A stretch of 64,000 nucleotides of DNA from Nitrosospira sp. Nsp2 (GCF_003050965.1 NZ_QAOU01000001.1:857570-921569); one strand, 5' to 3'. Counted from the stretch's first letter, positions 18,675 through 27,681 are shown. Notes: generated by a model not told the origin, from the letters alone. Numbers and translations are program-made.

Positions 18675-19156
18675 GCGTTCTCTTTCTCCAGTTCTGTTTC
18701 ATTAGAAATGTTCGAATGCGGGGATGCGTTCGACTCCGAGTTCGACCGTAACCGTAAGCGAACCCCAGTATCTACGGTAAGTAATAGCCTTCCTTTAACC
18801 CGGGAAAACCTTTCCGCTCGGGGAGCGGGCGCTCCCACCTGCTTCTTCCCCAGTTTGTTGCTAGTGGTGGTCATGTTTTTCGAAACAGACGATCTCAAGC
18901 TTGGGTGGACTCGCGGATGCTCATCTGTCGCCAATTGGCGACATTTATAACTATGTATTTTCAAGTACTTAATATTAAGGCCGGAGATAACGTCGGCTAA
19001 TGGTGACTAATGTACCAGTACATCAAGCACAGCCGTATGTTCTTAAAAGAAAAAACTTCAGGCACGCTTATTGCTTTATACTCGCTATAGGCTTGCGTTA
19101 TAAAAGTCTATTATTGAAGTGTCTAATAACGATATCAAGTCCTACAAGGAGGAGCT
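18675..19156. other. Regulatory region upstream of the Crp/Fnr gene
   Basis: No gene. Contains the 18-bp perfect palindrome at 18926-18943 (listed separately) and a second palindrome, ATGTAC-CA-GTACAT, at 19010-19023. Confidence 0.45.
18926..18943. promoter_or_regulatory. Perfect 18-bp palindrome, putative Crp/Fnr-type operator
   Basis: TGTCGCCAATTGGCGACA reads the same on both strands. It lies 214 bases before the Crp/Fnr-family ATG and about 250 bases before the minus-strand SinR-labelled gene. Crp-family proteins bind two-fold symmetric sites of about this size; autoregulation is an inference. Confidence 0.45.
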
Positions 19157-19906
19157 ATGTCAGTACTGCACAGCCCAAAGCAAAATCAGCTATTAGCGGC
19201 ACTGCCTGCAGATGAATATGCCCGCTTACTGCCACATCTGGAATTGGTGGATTTGCCATTGGGTCAAGTAATCTATGAACCTAATACTCGGATTAGCCAG
19301 CTTTATTTTCCAACAACCTGCATTATTGCCCGCATGTATGAACTGGAGTCCGGAATTTCCCGGCAGGTCTCGATGATCGGGAACGAAGGGGTCACCGGGG
19401 TATCCCTGCTATTAGGGTCGGAAACTACGCCTGCCACAGTTACGGTGCAAAGCCCCGGCTATAGCTATCGTATCAAGGCGAGCGTGCTGAAAAATGAGTT
19501 CGAGTCCGGCGGCTTCCTGCAGCACCTGATGTTGCGTTTCAGCCAGGCCCTGCTATTTCAGACTGAACAGTGTGCCGTGGACCATCGGCAAACCGTGGAG
19601 CAGCAACTTTGCCGGTTTTTGCTGATGAGTCAGGACCGTCTTGCAGTTGCATCCCTTCCCATGACGCACGAATTGGTGGGGGCGATGCTCGGGGTCCGCC
19701 GTGAAAGCGTAACCCAGGCTGCGCAGACGCTACAGGCAGACGGCGCCATCCAGTACCGGCGCGGCCATATAACGGTAGTGGATAGGGCACTGCTGGAAGA
19801 GCGAGCAAGCGATGGCTACGCCGTGGTTAAAAAACTATACCAGCGGCTGTTGCAAAGCAAACCCGCCAGCAGTACGGTCAAGGTAATCAGAGCTGTCGCC
19901 GCTTAG
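19157..19906 (+). CDS. Crp/Fnr-family transcriptional regulator
   Basis: A 249-residue protein: N-terminal cyclic-nucleotide-binding fold (about 20-140), a dimerisation helix, and a C-terminal winged helix with recognition segment MLGVRRESVTQAAQTL. There are no Cys residues near the N-terminus, so it is not an Fe-S (Fnr-type) oxygen sensor. The ligand pocket lacks an obvious cAMP-binding motif, so the effector is unknown. The recognition helix has RES where Crp has RET, so a site related to but different from TGTGA is expected. AAGGAGGAG precedes the ATG, a very strong ribosome-binding site. The gene is monocistronic, with a strong hairpin downstream. Confidence 0.9.
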   Translation: MSVLHSPKQNQLLAALPADEYARLLPHLELVDLPLGQVIYEPNTRISQLYFPTTCIIARMYELESGISRQVSMIGNEGVTGVSLLLGSETTPATVTVQSPGYSYRIKASVLKNEFESGGFLQHLMLRFSQALLFQTEQCAVDHRQTVEQQLCRFLLMSQDRLAVASLPMTHELVGAMLGVRRESVTQAAQTLQADGAIQYRRGHITVVDRALLEERASDGYAVVKKLYQRLLQSKPASSTVKVIRAVAA

Positions 19907-19945
19907 CGGAAAACGCTCAGCGTCGACGAGAGAAGGAAATTAAAC

Positions 19946-19974
19946 CCGGCCGCGCCACGTTGTGGGGCGGCCGG
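19946..19974 (+). terminator. Strong GC-rich hairpin downstream of the Crp/Fnr gene
   Basis: A 13-bp stem (CCGGCCGCGCCAC / GTGGGGCGGCCGG, one mismatch) with a 3-base loop, 40 bases after the stop. No T run follows, so it may protect mRNA or act with Rho instead of being a classical terminator. Confidence 0.45.
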
Positions 19975-20423
19975 CGCTGAGCGTCACCTGCAGGGTTGTG
20001 GTGATGCCCCGCAGCACATATCTTACCGATTTTCGCGACCTTGCCTATTGGACCAAAGTGCAGGTATGCGGTACTGAGCTAATGAAATAACGGGCTTTTT
20101 CCCGAAGCTCATGCACCAGTGCACCTGCAAGCGAAATTTCTATCCAGACCTGAACCTTCGCCGTTTATCCACCACGCATCCGCTGTCCACTCATCCGACT
20201 TATTTTTGGCAGTTTACAGCTGGCATTTAGCGACACCACGGTTCGGAATCGTGCATGGGATGCTTTATCAACCGGAGAGCCGGCTCGAAGTTTACGTTTG
20301 CGCGTCCCGGTTTTCGCCGACCGGATTGACATCAGCTAGCGACTGGAGACGGTGCCATGCGGCGGGTGAAAGGAGAAATCCCTCCCTGAAGAGAATGAGC
20401 CCGCTATGGTATTTGCGCGTTAT
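19975..20423. other. Intergenic, no supported gene
   Basis: A frame at 20119-20454 runs into the next hairpin and has no family match; nothing else is seen. Confidence 0.35.
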
Positions 20424-20452
20424 AAACAAAAAACCCGCCGAAGCGGGTTATT
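20424..20452 (-). terminator. Rho-independent terminator, minus strand
   Basis: The same ACCCGC CGAA GCGGGT hairpin as at 13268-13295, with a T run on the minus strand. It directly follows the stop of the small minus-strand frame ending at 20448. Confidence 0.6.
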
Positions 20453-20675
20453 GAAGTGGATTATTTAGAGTTATTGGCCAGACTCGCCAGCCATTTTTAT
20501 TTCCCCGGTCCCGTTTTCTTTTTTTTTTCAGATACTCGTCAGCCGTTCGGGACTCCATTATTACTAAGCAAGAAGCGTGCTCGTCCAAAAAATATTCTAA
20601 TAGACTGAATAATAAAGACAAAGTTTGGGTTTGAAAAACCGTGATCGAAAAAATGTAAAATATTTCGACACCCAA
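20448..20675 (-). CDS. Doubtful small protein just before a terminator
   Basis: A 75-codon frame. Its first half is hydrophobic; the second half (from an internal Met at position 40) is basic, with DEYLKKKRKRDRGNKNG. A 36-residue protein from that internal ATG is equally possible. The only support is that the stop lies directly against a minus-strand rho-independent terminator, which implies a transcript here. No ribosome-binding site or family is seen. Confidence 0.28.
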   Translation of the reverse strand: MGVEIFYIFSITVFQTQTLSLLFSLLEYFLDEHASCLVIMESRTADEYLKKKRKRDRGNKNGWRVWPITLNNPLQ

Positions 20676-20945
20676 ACTCTAGCGGCCGGTACTTGCGTCA
20701 GCCTCCGGTATTGTCGGCTCGGCAAGCCTTTTTCCATCAATTCAATTCCCCATGAATCGCTGTCCGAGTATTACGTACGACGGCGACGCATTTTTCCGGA
20801 CCTGTAATCCGCCGCTCGTTCTCATCCGGCGAGGTTCCCAGCACCTGTACCCTGGTACAGCATGTACTTCAGTCCAATAGGCACTGCTTTCGCTATGAGT
20901 ATGATGCTTTCCTTGCTGGTTCACGTTGATAACCATGGAGGGAAG

Positions 20946-21728
20946 ATGAACAAACTAGCTAACCTGGCGGCAGCCTGCGGGATTATTGTTGCAACAATGT
21001 CCGCTGCCAACGCTATACCTATTTATATCGCCGCCGATTTCTCTGGAGGTATCTCGACAGTGAAAGATCTGGGGAGTAGCCTGGGCTTGCAAAGAACAAA
21101 CACCTGCAGCGGTTGCGCGGCGGGTAGCGTAAGCGGGAACGTGCTGTTTGATAAAAGCCTTGTGCCGGGAAACGGTACCGGCGTCGTTAATGTTCCGTTA
21201 GCGGCCGTCGCAGGCGCTTCCAATAATGTTGTATTCGACATCGTTTTCGGCATTAGGCCATTGGAATTTAAGTTCGGGGATTCCGATATAGTGGGTGGAC
21301 CATCCATCCAGTTCAAGAATGGCGTGTTTAGCGGTTTCTTCCTGGTGAAGGATTTTTCATATAACGGAACGCCCTTTGAACTTAGCGTGCAAGGGGGCGT
21401 GTGGGACATAAGAGGCTGGAAGAACCATTCTTACTCGGATTTGGCGGCTTCTGGCTACCTTAACGTGGGCAATAGCGGGCTGACGAATCAGACTGTATTT
21501 GATCCAGTGCAGCAGCCTGCGGAGATCGCAACGGTTCCGGAGCCCACCACCGTCGCGCTGATCGTTTTCGGGGTATGGGGGCTCATCATGGCGCGGCGCC
21601 GGGAGAGTCTGCGGGCGCGGGCCGAGGTTAACGAGCGGAGCCACACGAAGGAAGATCCGGGTCTGCCGCGTTCCAATTCCGCCCCTGAAAAAGAGTTGCC
21701 AGCTGATCGCGAACCGAACGCAAGCTGA
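20946..21728 (+). CDS. PEP-CTERM protein with unusual C-terminal extension
   Basis: The ATG at 20946 has GGAGGGA a few bases upstream and gives a 260-residue protein with a signal peptide (cleavage after about SAANA). A beta-rich domain follows with a CSGC motif. Near the end are VPEPTT, a hydrophobic span (VALIVFGVWGLIM) and ARRR, the full PEP-CTERM signal. Unlike typical members, about 40 polar residues follow the basic cluster. The function of the mature domain is unknown. No exosortase is in the window. Confidence 0.82.
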   Translation: MNKLANLAAACGIIVATMSAANAIPIYIAADFSGGISTVKDLGSSLGLQRTNTCSGCAAGSVSGNVLFDKSLVPGNGTGVVNVPLAAVAGASNNVVFDIVFGIRPLEFKFGDSDIVGGPSIQFKNGVFSGFFLVKDFSYNGTPFELSVQGGVWDIRGWKNHSYSDLAASGYLNVGNSGLTNQTVFDPVQQPAEIATVPEPTTVALIVFGVWGLIMARRRESLRARAEVNERSHTKEDPGLPRSNSAPEKELPADREPNAS

Positions 21729-21863
21729 GCGCGAGTTAAGCGACAGTCGGTCGGTGACGGCATCAGCACCGAATTATGATAATCCAGATTCAGGGCAAAC
21801 CGCCTCAACGTGATCCCCGAAGACAGGAAACTTACCTCTCGCGGTCCGCGTATGGGTGTCAAG

Positions 21864-22554
21864 CTAATCCTGGTTCAGATAGTTTTTTTCCAGGAATTCG
21901 GACTTGAAATTCTGTGGCGGAGTGGGAATATCAGGCCGGCCCTCTGGCGTAAAGTCCATGAGATTCCAATACGCCCACACCGTGTCGACATGATTCATCG
22001 GCAGCTCACTTCCCCAGAAGTGATAAATCTTTCCATCCCGCTTCCTGAATACATGCATCATCGGCCATTGCATATCATCAGAGTCTCCCTGGCATTTGTA
22101 ATCAGCCTGATAGGCAGAGCCCCCTCCGGAAACCAGTGCAATTTGCGACCATCCGCGCTGTTTTGCCCACGCATTGATTCGATCCGCCGGGGCTTTGGCA
22201 ATTGCGACAAACGCGGCATCTTGAGTGACCTGATACCAGGTTCGATCAAACCCATCGACGAGCGACGTACACGAAGGACAGGGATGGTCCCAGTTCGGAC
22301 CGTACATAAATGAGTAGAGCAGCAGCGTGTTTTTGTCCGCAAACAGCTCCGAGAATTTCACGCTCTCCCCCTACTTTTCCATCATTGGCCCGTTGGAAGA
22401 CGTAGTTCTCTTTCAGTCGCCCGCCGAGAGGGAGATTGCGGCGTCTTTCTGCTACAGATTTTACTTTTTCGACAAGCTCTTGTTCGTCTTTGAGCAATAA
22501 TTCCCGCGCATCGCGATACTCTCTACTTTCATTTGGATACCGTAGTTCGCTCAT
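21864..22554 (-). pseudogene. DUF899 (thioredoxin-like) gene split by a one-base frameshift
   Basis: Two minus-strand frames together give a full-length DUF899 protein of about 230 aa. The first (from the ATG at 22554, GAGGAG upstream) carries ELRYPNESREYRDARELLLK and LKENYVFQ. The second carries VKFSELFADKNTLLLYSFMYG, the PCPSCTS redox-like motif and HFWGSELP. The join lies at a run of five C on the plus strand (22367-22371); removing one base restores a continuous frame through ...KVGESVKFSEL. Either the gene is inactivated or a homopolymer error is present. An ATG-less restart would leave the second part without its N-terminal helices. Confidence 0.8.
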
Positions 22555-22846
22555 GTTCATCTCCTCTTGAACCAGTATTCGAATGTATTCCAGATGACTG
22601 CTCGTGGCACTTACCGCGAGTTCGAATCTGACATTGTTTGTCCGATCAGATCCAAACTAATACAACTAATGCGTCGACCTGCGCCATAGCGGTCGCCTTG
22701 TTTTCATGGGCATTCTCGCTGATCCTTTCCCCGACCAACCTTCTTCCTTCGTCAGCCTGTAACATTTTACAGCTACAAATTCAGCGTAGATGGTGATTTA
22801 CTGCCGGGCTGAATTACATGGCCGACAGGCAGGGAGTCAGGTTCCG

Positions 22847-24109
22847 ATGGATAAGCTTGAGGCTTTACTGATAGGTGGTTATTGGCCGGAGTTGATGGCG
22901 GTGACGCTTGGACTGCTCATCCGGGCAGGGTTTACGGTAGATGTCATCTGCAATAACACGGCGTTCAGGAGAAGCAGCGCAATACGGGATTATGTTCTGG
23001 TAAAGAAACGCGATCTCCTGGCCAGAACCGCCGCAGAAAAAATAAGGAAAGACTATTCACTGGTTGTTATTGGTGACGATGCGACGCTCGGGGTGATATT
23101 AAACTCGGATTTGACCCACGAGCAGAAGTTGCGGTTGCTGCCGATTCTGTCTGATAAAAACTTCGGCCATATTTTTTCGAAAATTGGCTTATCCCTTGCG
23201 CTGGAAGAAAACGGGATCAGCACGCCGGAGTACCGGATTGCACGCAACGAAGGGGAATTGGCTGCCGGGGCGGAAACGCTCGGCTATCCCATTCTGGTCA
23301 AGCTCGACTCCTCCGCCGGCGGCGTAGGGATATTCGAATGCCTGGACAAGGCGGACGTGGAAGATTTGCGAAAAACGCTGAAGCTTTATCCGGTTCTGGT
23401 TCAACGGAAGGTGAAGGGCGTAGAGGTGAGCCTGGAGGCTTTCTACCGGCATGGCGAATTGGTGCATTTTGCCTATTCGATTCCGGAAAAATCAAAATAC
23501 CGGTTCGGGCCCACCTCAGTCAGGTCTTATCAGCAAATTGCCTCACTGGAACCACAAGTGTCTGATGAACTGCGTCGGGTTGGCAAGGCGCTTGGCTCCC
23601 ACGGTTTTACCAGTGTCGGCTGTATACACGCTGAGCATGATAAGAAGCGCTACTATTTCGAAGCTGACATGCGGCCGAACCTGTGGATCGATCAGCCGAG
23701 GTACCTGGGCGAGGATTGGGCCAAGATTATTCAGCGGCACTTCGCGGAAGGCGCAGCGGGGAGGCATGCGGGCTCGTTCGACATTTCGTACCCCAACCGC
23801 GTTCTCATCCCTCACTATCTGCGGTTGACGTGGGCGGAACTGATATTCAATCGCTACGGGGTCTGGAAATATCTTCCCGAGAATTTCCTGTACGTCCTGA
23901 TACATTACCGGATTCTGACCTGGGCGCGTTGGGCGGTGCGCAAGGTATACGGGTTTTTTCTGCCAAAAAAGGTACGTGTCTTTTTTAAACGCGTTCGCCT
24001 TCAAATCAGTGTTCGTTCTTCCCCGCGAACCAGGGAAGGGCAAGCCCACCAGCCAGCTGAGAGCCACGGCCCTCGTCCCTCTATGGCGCGCCTGGAGGAC
24101 AGGCGGTAA
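22847..24109 (+). CDS. ATP-grasp family ligase-like protein
   Basis: From the ATG at 22847 (GGAG nearby) this is a 420-residue protein. It has an N-terminal preATP-grasp Rossmann-like part with LLIGGYWPELMAVTLGL, a central lid (GYPILVKLDSSAGGVGIFE, the ATP-binding Lys and Gly-rich loop) and VQRKVKGVEVSLEAF. The Mg-binding region reads YYFEADMRPNLW. Such enzymes join a carboxylate to an amine or thiol via an acyl phosphate. The substrate is unknown and no carrier, peptide or partner gene is adjacent. The C-terminal 30 residues are basic, polar and possibly disordered, and their coding bases overlap the convergent small gene at 24081. Confidence 0.85.
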   Translation: MDKLEALLIGGYWPELMAVTLGLLIRAGFTVDVICNNTAFRRSSAIRDYVLVKKRDLLARTAAEKIRKDYSLVVIGDDATLGVILNSDLTHEQKLRLLPILSDKNFGHIFSKIGLSLALEENGISTPEYRIARNEGELAAGAETLGYPILVKLDSSAGGVGIFECLDKADVEDLRKTLKLYPVLVQRKVKGVEVSLEAFYRHGELVHFAYSIPEKSKYRFGPTSVRSYQQIASLEPQVSDELRRVGKALGSHGFTSVGCIHAEHDKKRYYFEADMRPNLWIDQPRYLGEDWAKIIQRHFAEGAAGRHAGSFDISYPNRVLIPHYLRLTWAELIFNRYGVWKYLPENFLYVLIHYRILTWARWAVRKVYGFFLPKKVRVFFKRVRLQISVRSSPRTREGQAHQPAESHGPRPSMARLEDRR

Positions 24110-24293
24110 CAGGTGCTACTCCCACGGTCGACCCTTCGTTCCTGGCCCAGAATACCGTGGATTCAGGAAAACCGGTCACCTGCTCTTCATGTTTATAGCC
24201 GGCCAGCAGGCCGTGGGGCGCGATAGCAATCACGTTATCCAGGCGCTGGATACGCCCTTGCGTATTGCGTAGATAGTAGATGAATTTCGCCAT
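24081..24293 (-). CDS. Small protein, member D of the YIRT/GWPE family
   Basis: A 70-residue paralogue with YYLRNTQGRIQR, a YKHEEQVTGFPESTVFWA block (Phe instead of the usual Trp) and VGVAPV, followed by a short Pro-rich tail. GGGAG lies eight bases before the ATG. Its last 29 bases overlap the 3' end of the convergent ATP-grasp gene. It forms a tandem pair with the next member 119 bases upstream; both use the GFPE variant. Function unknown. Confidence 0.78.
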   Translation of the reverse strand: MAKFIYYLRNTQGRIQRLDNVIAIAPHGLLAGYKHEEQVTGFPESTVFWARNEGSTVGVAPVTACPPGAP

Positions 24294-24412
24294 TTGCTTG
24301 TCTCCCGCAAAAACGGCTAAAGCCGTAACGCCGCTGAAGCACTCAGCGATATTTTTTAAAATTCAGCCTGACCCGTAACCAGGGTCCCGCCGCTTACCGC
24401 CGTGTCACAATC

Positions 24413-24658
24413 CTAAGTGGCTGAATTCTGGTCGCGGAAATTAGCGCAAGCGTCCAGTGGGGCGATGCCTACCGTAGGGCCGATACTCCTGGCCCAAAGC
24501 ACAATGTTTTCGGGGAAGCCTTCTAGCGGCTCCTCGTGGATGTACGGAGCGAGGGATCCGTATGGTGCTTGCGAAATATGGGGAAAACCACAAATAACAT
24601 TCTTGGTGCGCTCGATGTCGCCTTCTTTGGTCCTTATATAGACAGCATACTGGGACAT
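24413..24658 (-). CDS. Small protein, member E of the YIRT/GWPE family
   Basis: An 81-residue paralogue: YAVYIRTKEGDIER, an insert of about 8 residues in the central loop, YIHEEPLEGFPENIVLWA and VGIAPL. GGAGG five bases before the ATG is the strongest ribosome-binding site in the family. It is in tandem with member D, likely a local duplication or one transcript. No signal peptide. Function unknown. Confidence 0.8.
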   Translation of the reverse strand: MSQYAVYIRTKEGDIERTKNVICGFPHISQAPYGSLAPYIHEEPLEGFPENIVLWARSIGPTVGIAPLDACANFRDQNSAT

Positions 24659-25020
24659 GACAGCCTCCGTTGGTGAGATCAGCTCCGGATTGTACGGATG
24701 CTTTGTTGCAGATTTTTTATGCGGCCCATATCAATTCAGCTGCTTTCATACCACGGAGCCAGTGCCCCGGGTCTTTTCCCGCCTTTCGCGATCCTTTCCG
24801 TAAGCGAAGTGAACGCCCCATATCTTTAAAATGGATAAGCAAGTGAAATAATATAATTTAATCTTATATAGAGCTTCTGCTAACCTTCGTTTGCTGAGCG
24901 GGAACGGCGATGGACCGCGCCGCAGGCGACGAAGTAACACCGACCACAAGACTGGAGGTGGAAACAGCAACCGATAGGGTCGCCGACCGGGATACCGGAG
25001 GAGCCATTCAGGGGAATGCA
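24659..25020. other. Intergenic, upstream of the porin gene
   Basis: AT-rich around 24830-24880. Open codons in the porin frame extend upstream to 24910, but the GTG at 25021 is preferred (see that gene). No other gene. Confidence 0.4.
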
Positions 25021-26751
25021 GTGAAATACGGGTGGCGAATCATGCTTGCAACGATAATCGGCGTATTACCGATCGGGTCAGTTCAGGCTAACGGCAGTCT
25101 ATTGAATGGCTCATCGAGCGGCCCGGAGGCCCAGCCCCCGTCCGCGCGGCAACGGGCCGAACAGTTGGCGCAGGCAGCGGCACCCGGCGCGGATAGCGCG
25201 CCGGCCAAATCCTCGGATGAAAATTACAAATGGCTCATCAAGTCGCCAGACGAGGGCAATAAATGGGCGATCCCGGCGGATAAATCCGCCGCATCCGAAA
25301 AACCGGCTGGGTCACCCGAAGCCAAACCGAACGGGGATAACAAATCCACCAGCTATTATCGCCCTGCGAACAGTTATGCGACCAATCCGGACTCCGATCC
25401 GCCCCGATATGTGCGCCGGCTGAGCCAGACCGGCATTGAGGCATTCAAGGACATCCACTGGCTGGATATCGGTTTCGAGTTTCGCACCCGCTATGAAATG
25501 CGCCACGATGATTTCCGCCGTGTCGAAGCAGGATTCGACAACCCGTTTTTTATACGTTCGCGAGCCTACCTGGGCATAAGGGAAATTCTCGACCCGTTCC
25601 GCTTTGCAGTCGAGTTCCAGGACTCGCGGGTCTACAACAACCGGTTTCCGACAACTGACCAGGAAAACAACCCGTACGACCTGATCCAGGGATACGGGGA
25701 ATTGAATTTTAAAAATGCGTTGGGCCAGGACGATCGCAAGCAGAACCGTCCAATCAGGTTTCGGGCAGGGCGTATGGCTTATGAAACGCTGGATCGGCGT
25801 TTTATCGCACGCAACGAATGGCGTAATACCACGAATACCTTCGAAGGCTTTCGCCTGAACCTCGGGCGGGAAGCGAATGACTGGGAAATTGATACATTTG
25901 GCTACCAGCCGGTCAAGCGCCTGCAGACCCAATTCGATGAGGCCAACGACCACCTTTGGTTTTTTGGCACAATCGGGCATTGGCGCAAGTGGTCCGATAT
26001 CATCACGCTGCAACCTTATTATATGGGCCAGAAGCAGACTGCTGATCCCAACGGCCATACCGCAACCAACCGGCTTGATCGCGAGATTCACATGCCATCG
26101 TTGCGCGGCTACGGACTGATCGGGACTACCGGGCTCGATTTCGATGTGAACTTCAGCTACCAGTTCGGTACTAACGGCACCGAGCGTCATGATGCCTACG
26201 GTTATACCACCGAGGTGGGGTATAAGTTCAAGCACGCCTGGAAGCCGCGTCTCAGTGGCTTTTACGGTTATGCTACAGGTGACCGGCATCCCAATGACGG
26301 CGTGAACAATCGTTTCGACCGTTTTTTTGGCTTTGCACGCCCATGGTCGTCAGATCACTATATTATTTATGAAAACATCAAGCATCCCCGAATCAGGTTT
26401 GACCTGCAGCCGACCCAGAAACTGGGGATTGAAGCCAGCTATGCCTGGTTCTGGCTGGCGAGCAGTACCGACCGGTTGTTCGACACTTTTGATGGCAACA
26501 TCAGCGTCGTCAGGGACCCCGGCTTCAATCGGGACAGGACCGGGAGAAGCGGCGACGAGGTCGGGAACGGGGTGGAACTGCGCGTACGTTATCAGATTGA
26601 CCCGAGAATCAACACAGTCATTGGTTATTCGCACTTCATCGCTGGGGACTTCATCAAAAACCGGATGGCGGCGCACCCCGAGGAAATCACGCAGCGTCCG
26701 GGCTTTAGTGATTTTTTCTACGTAGAGGTGTTGGTCACGGCGTTTAAATGA
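25021..26751 (+). CDS. Alginate-export (AlgE-type) outer-membrane porin
   Basis: The GTG at 25021 is chosen because it starts a good signal peptide (VKYGWRIMLATIIGVLP...SVQA) with GGGGA just upstream; an ATG at 24910 would bury the signal 40 residues in. After a Ser/Pro/Ala/Lys-rich linker of about 110 residues comes the alginate-export barrel with GFEFRTRYEMRHDD, IRSRAYLGIREI, GRMAYETLDRR and RNTTNTFEGFRL segments. It ends in an aromatic C-terminal strand. Expected location is the outer membrane. Whether it exports a polysaccharide or acts as a general porin is unclear, since no alginate genes lie nearby. Confidence 0.87.
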   Translation: MKYGWRIMLATIIGVLPIGSVQANGSLLNGSSSGPEAQPPSARQRAEQLAQAAAPGADSAPAKSSDENYKWLIKSPDEGNKWAIPADKSAASEKPAGSPEAKPNGDNKSTSYYRPANSYATNPDSDPPRYVRRLSQTGIEAFKDIHWLDIGFEFRTRYEMRHDDFRRVEAGFDNPFFIRSRAYLGIREILDPFRFAVEFQDSRVYNNRFPTTDQENNPYDLIQGYGELNFKNALGQDDRKQNRPIRFRAGRMAYETLDRRFIARNEWRNTTNTFEGFRLNLGREANDWEIDTFGYQPVKRLQTQFDEANDHLWFFGTIGHWRKWSDIITLQPYYMGQKQTADPNGHTATNRLDREIHMPSLRGYGLIGTTGLDFDVNFSYQFGTNGTERHDAYGYTTEVGYKFKHAWKPRLSGFYGYATGDRHPNDGVNNRFDRFFGFARPWSSDHYIIYENIKHPRIRFDLQPTQKLGIEASYAWFWLASSTDRLFDTFDGNISVVRDPGFNRDRTGRSGDEVGNGVELRVRYQIDPRINTVIGYSHFIAGDFIKNRMAAHPEEITQRPGFSDFFYVEVLVTAFK

Positions 26752-26799
26752 CCAACGAGCTCAACTTGAACTTGAACCAGCGGTTGTGTTGCCCGAATG

Positions 26800-26834
26800 A
26801 AAAACCCGCCTTGAGAACCAAGGCGGGTCTTCTT
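26800..26834. terminator. Bidirectional rho-independent terminator between porin and carbonic anhydrase
   Basis: CCCGCCTT GAGAACC AAGGCGGG with A run before and T-rich sequence after. It serves the porin gene on plus and the carbonic anhydrase gene on minus. Confidence 0.8.
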
Positions 26835-26853
26835 ATTTCCCAGGCCGCTTCTT

Positions 26854-27681
26854 TTACGTCTGCCTGCTTCGCCGCGACATAAAACCAAGCAAACCCAATC
26901 CCGCCAGGAACATGGCATAGGTTTGCGGTTCCGGAACGTTGGTGACGAACCCTGGCACATCTGTAAGTATGATTCGATCACCGAGGGGTTGAACCGGACG
27001 CGTGTTGCCGTGGGGGAAGAGGTCTTGATAAGCCTGGATTTGGGCGGCCGCCATTTCGAGCGGCCGCGCCAGGTTTATCCAGGTTACCTCCTCGGTAAAT
27101 GGGGGAGTCGTGAGCGACCCCTCGTAACGAAATGATTGTAGATTGTCGGGCAGAAGTGAATTCAGGTTAAAGTCGGACACCTGATGCGTTTCGCTTGCTG
27201 TTGGCAAGTCCGAGAAAATCGGGTCAAGCGCGCTATTGAAGCTGCCCTGGTTTATCCACCGCCCCACCACCAGAAGATTATCCGTGGAGTCGGCGAATAC
27301 CATATGCAACTCCAGGGGCGTGGCCTTGCTGCTTTCCAGATGCTCAGAGGGCGTGTGAAAGTGGAATTGAGCCAGGTTATAGGTATGGCCATCAACGGTG
27401 ACTGATCCTGCCCCGGGGAGAATATTTGCTTTGATGGCGCTCTCGTGGTTGGGCGAACCGGTGTTGAGTACGCTTAAGTCTGTGTCTGAACTCAAACTAA
27501 ACTTCAGCGGAGTCAGTCGGCGGAAAAAGGTGTTATCCGGACGAATATCAACAGGACTTTGCTCCTCCATTCCAGCCAGTACGTCATCCATGGTGGCCGC
27601 CTTTACAGCAGGCAGACCCGTCAGAAACAGAGCCGAAGCGAGGGGTGCAACTTGCAGCAGACGAAACGATAATTTGCTCAC
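26854..27681 (-). CDS. Alpha-type carbonic anhydrase with PEP-CTERM anchor
   Basis: A GTG start at 27681 is chosen: AGGAGG lies seven bases upstream and the signal peptide (SKLSFRLLQVAPLASALFL) follows directly. The 275-residue protein has an alpha-carbonic anhydrase domain with QSPVDI, the zinc ligands in FHFHTPSEH and ELHMVF, and the YEGSLTTPPFTEEVTW substrate-site segment. The last 30 residues are a PEP-CTERM tail (NVPEPQTY, hydrophobic span, RRSRQ). It should interconvert CO2 and bicarbonate outside the cytoplasm. In an autotroph this may serve carbon supply or pH buffering near ammonia oxidation; that is an inference. Confidence 0.92.
   Translation of the reverse strand: MSKLSFRLLQVAPLASALFLTGLPAVKAATMDDVLAGMEEQSPVDIRPDNTFFRRLTPLKFSLSSDTDLSVLNTGSPNHESAIKANILPGAGSVTVDGHTYNLAQFHFHTPSEHLESSKATPLELHMVFADSTDNLLVVGRWINQGSFNSALDPIFSDLPTASETHQVSDFNLNSLLPDNLQSFRYEGSLTTPPFTEEVTWINLARPLEMAAAQIQAYQDLFPHGNTRPVQPLGDRIILTDVPGFVTNVPEPQTYAMFLAGLGLLGFMSRRSRQT

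Noticed and set aside
25312..26289. 325-codon minus-strand frame opposite the porin
   Set aside because: Shadow of the alginate-export-type gene; no recognisable domain.
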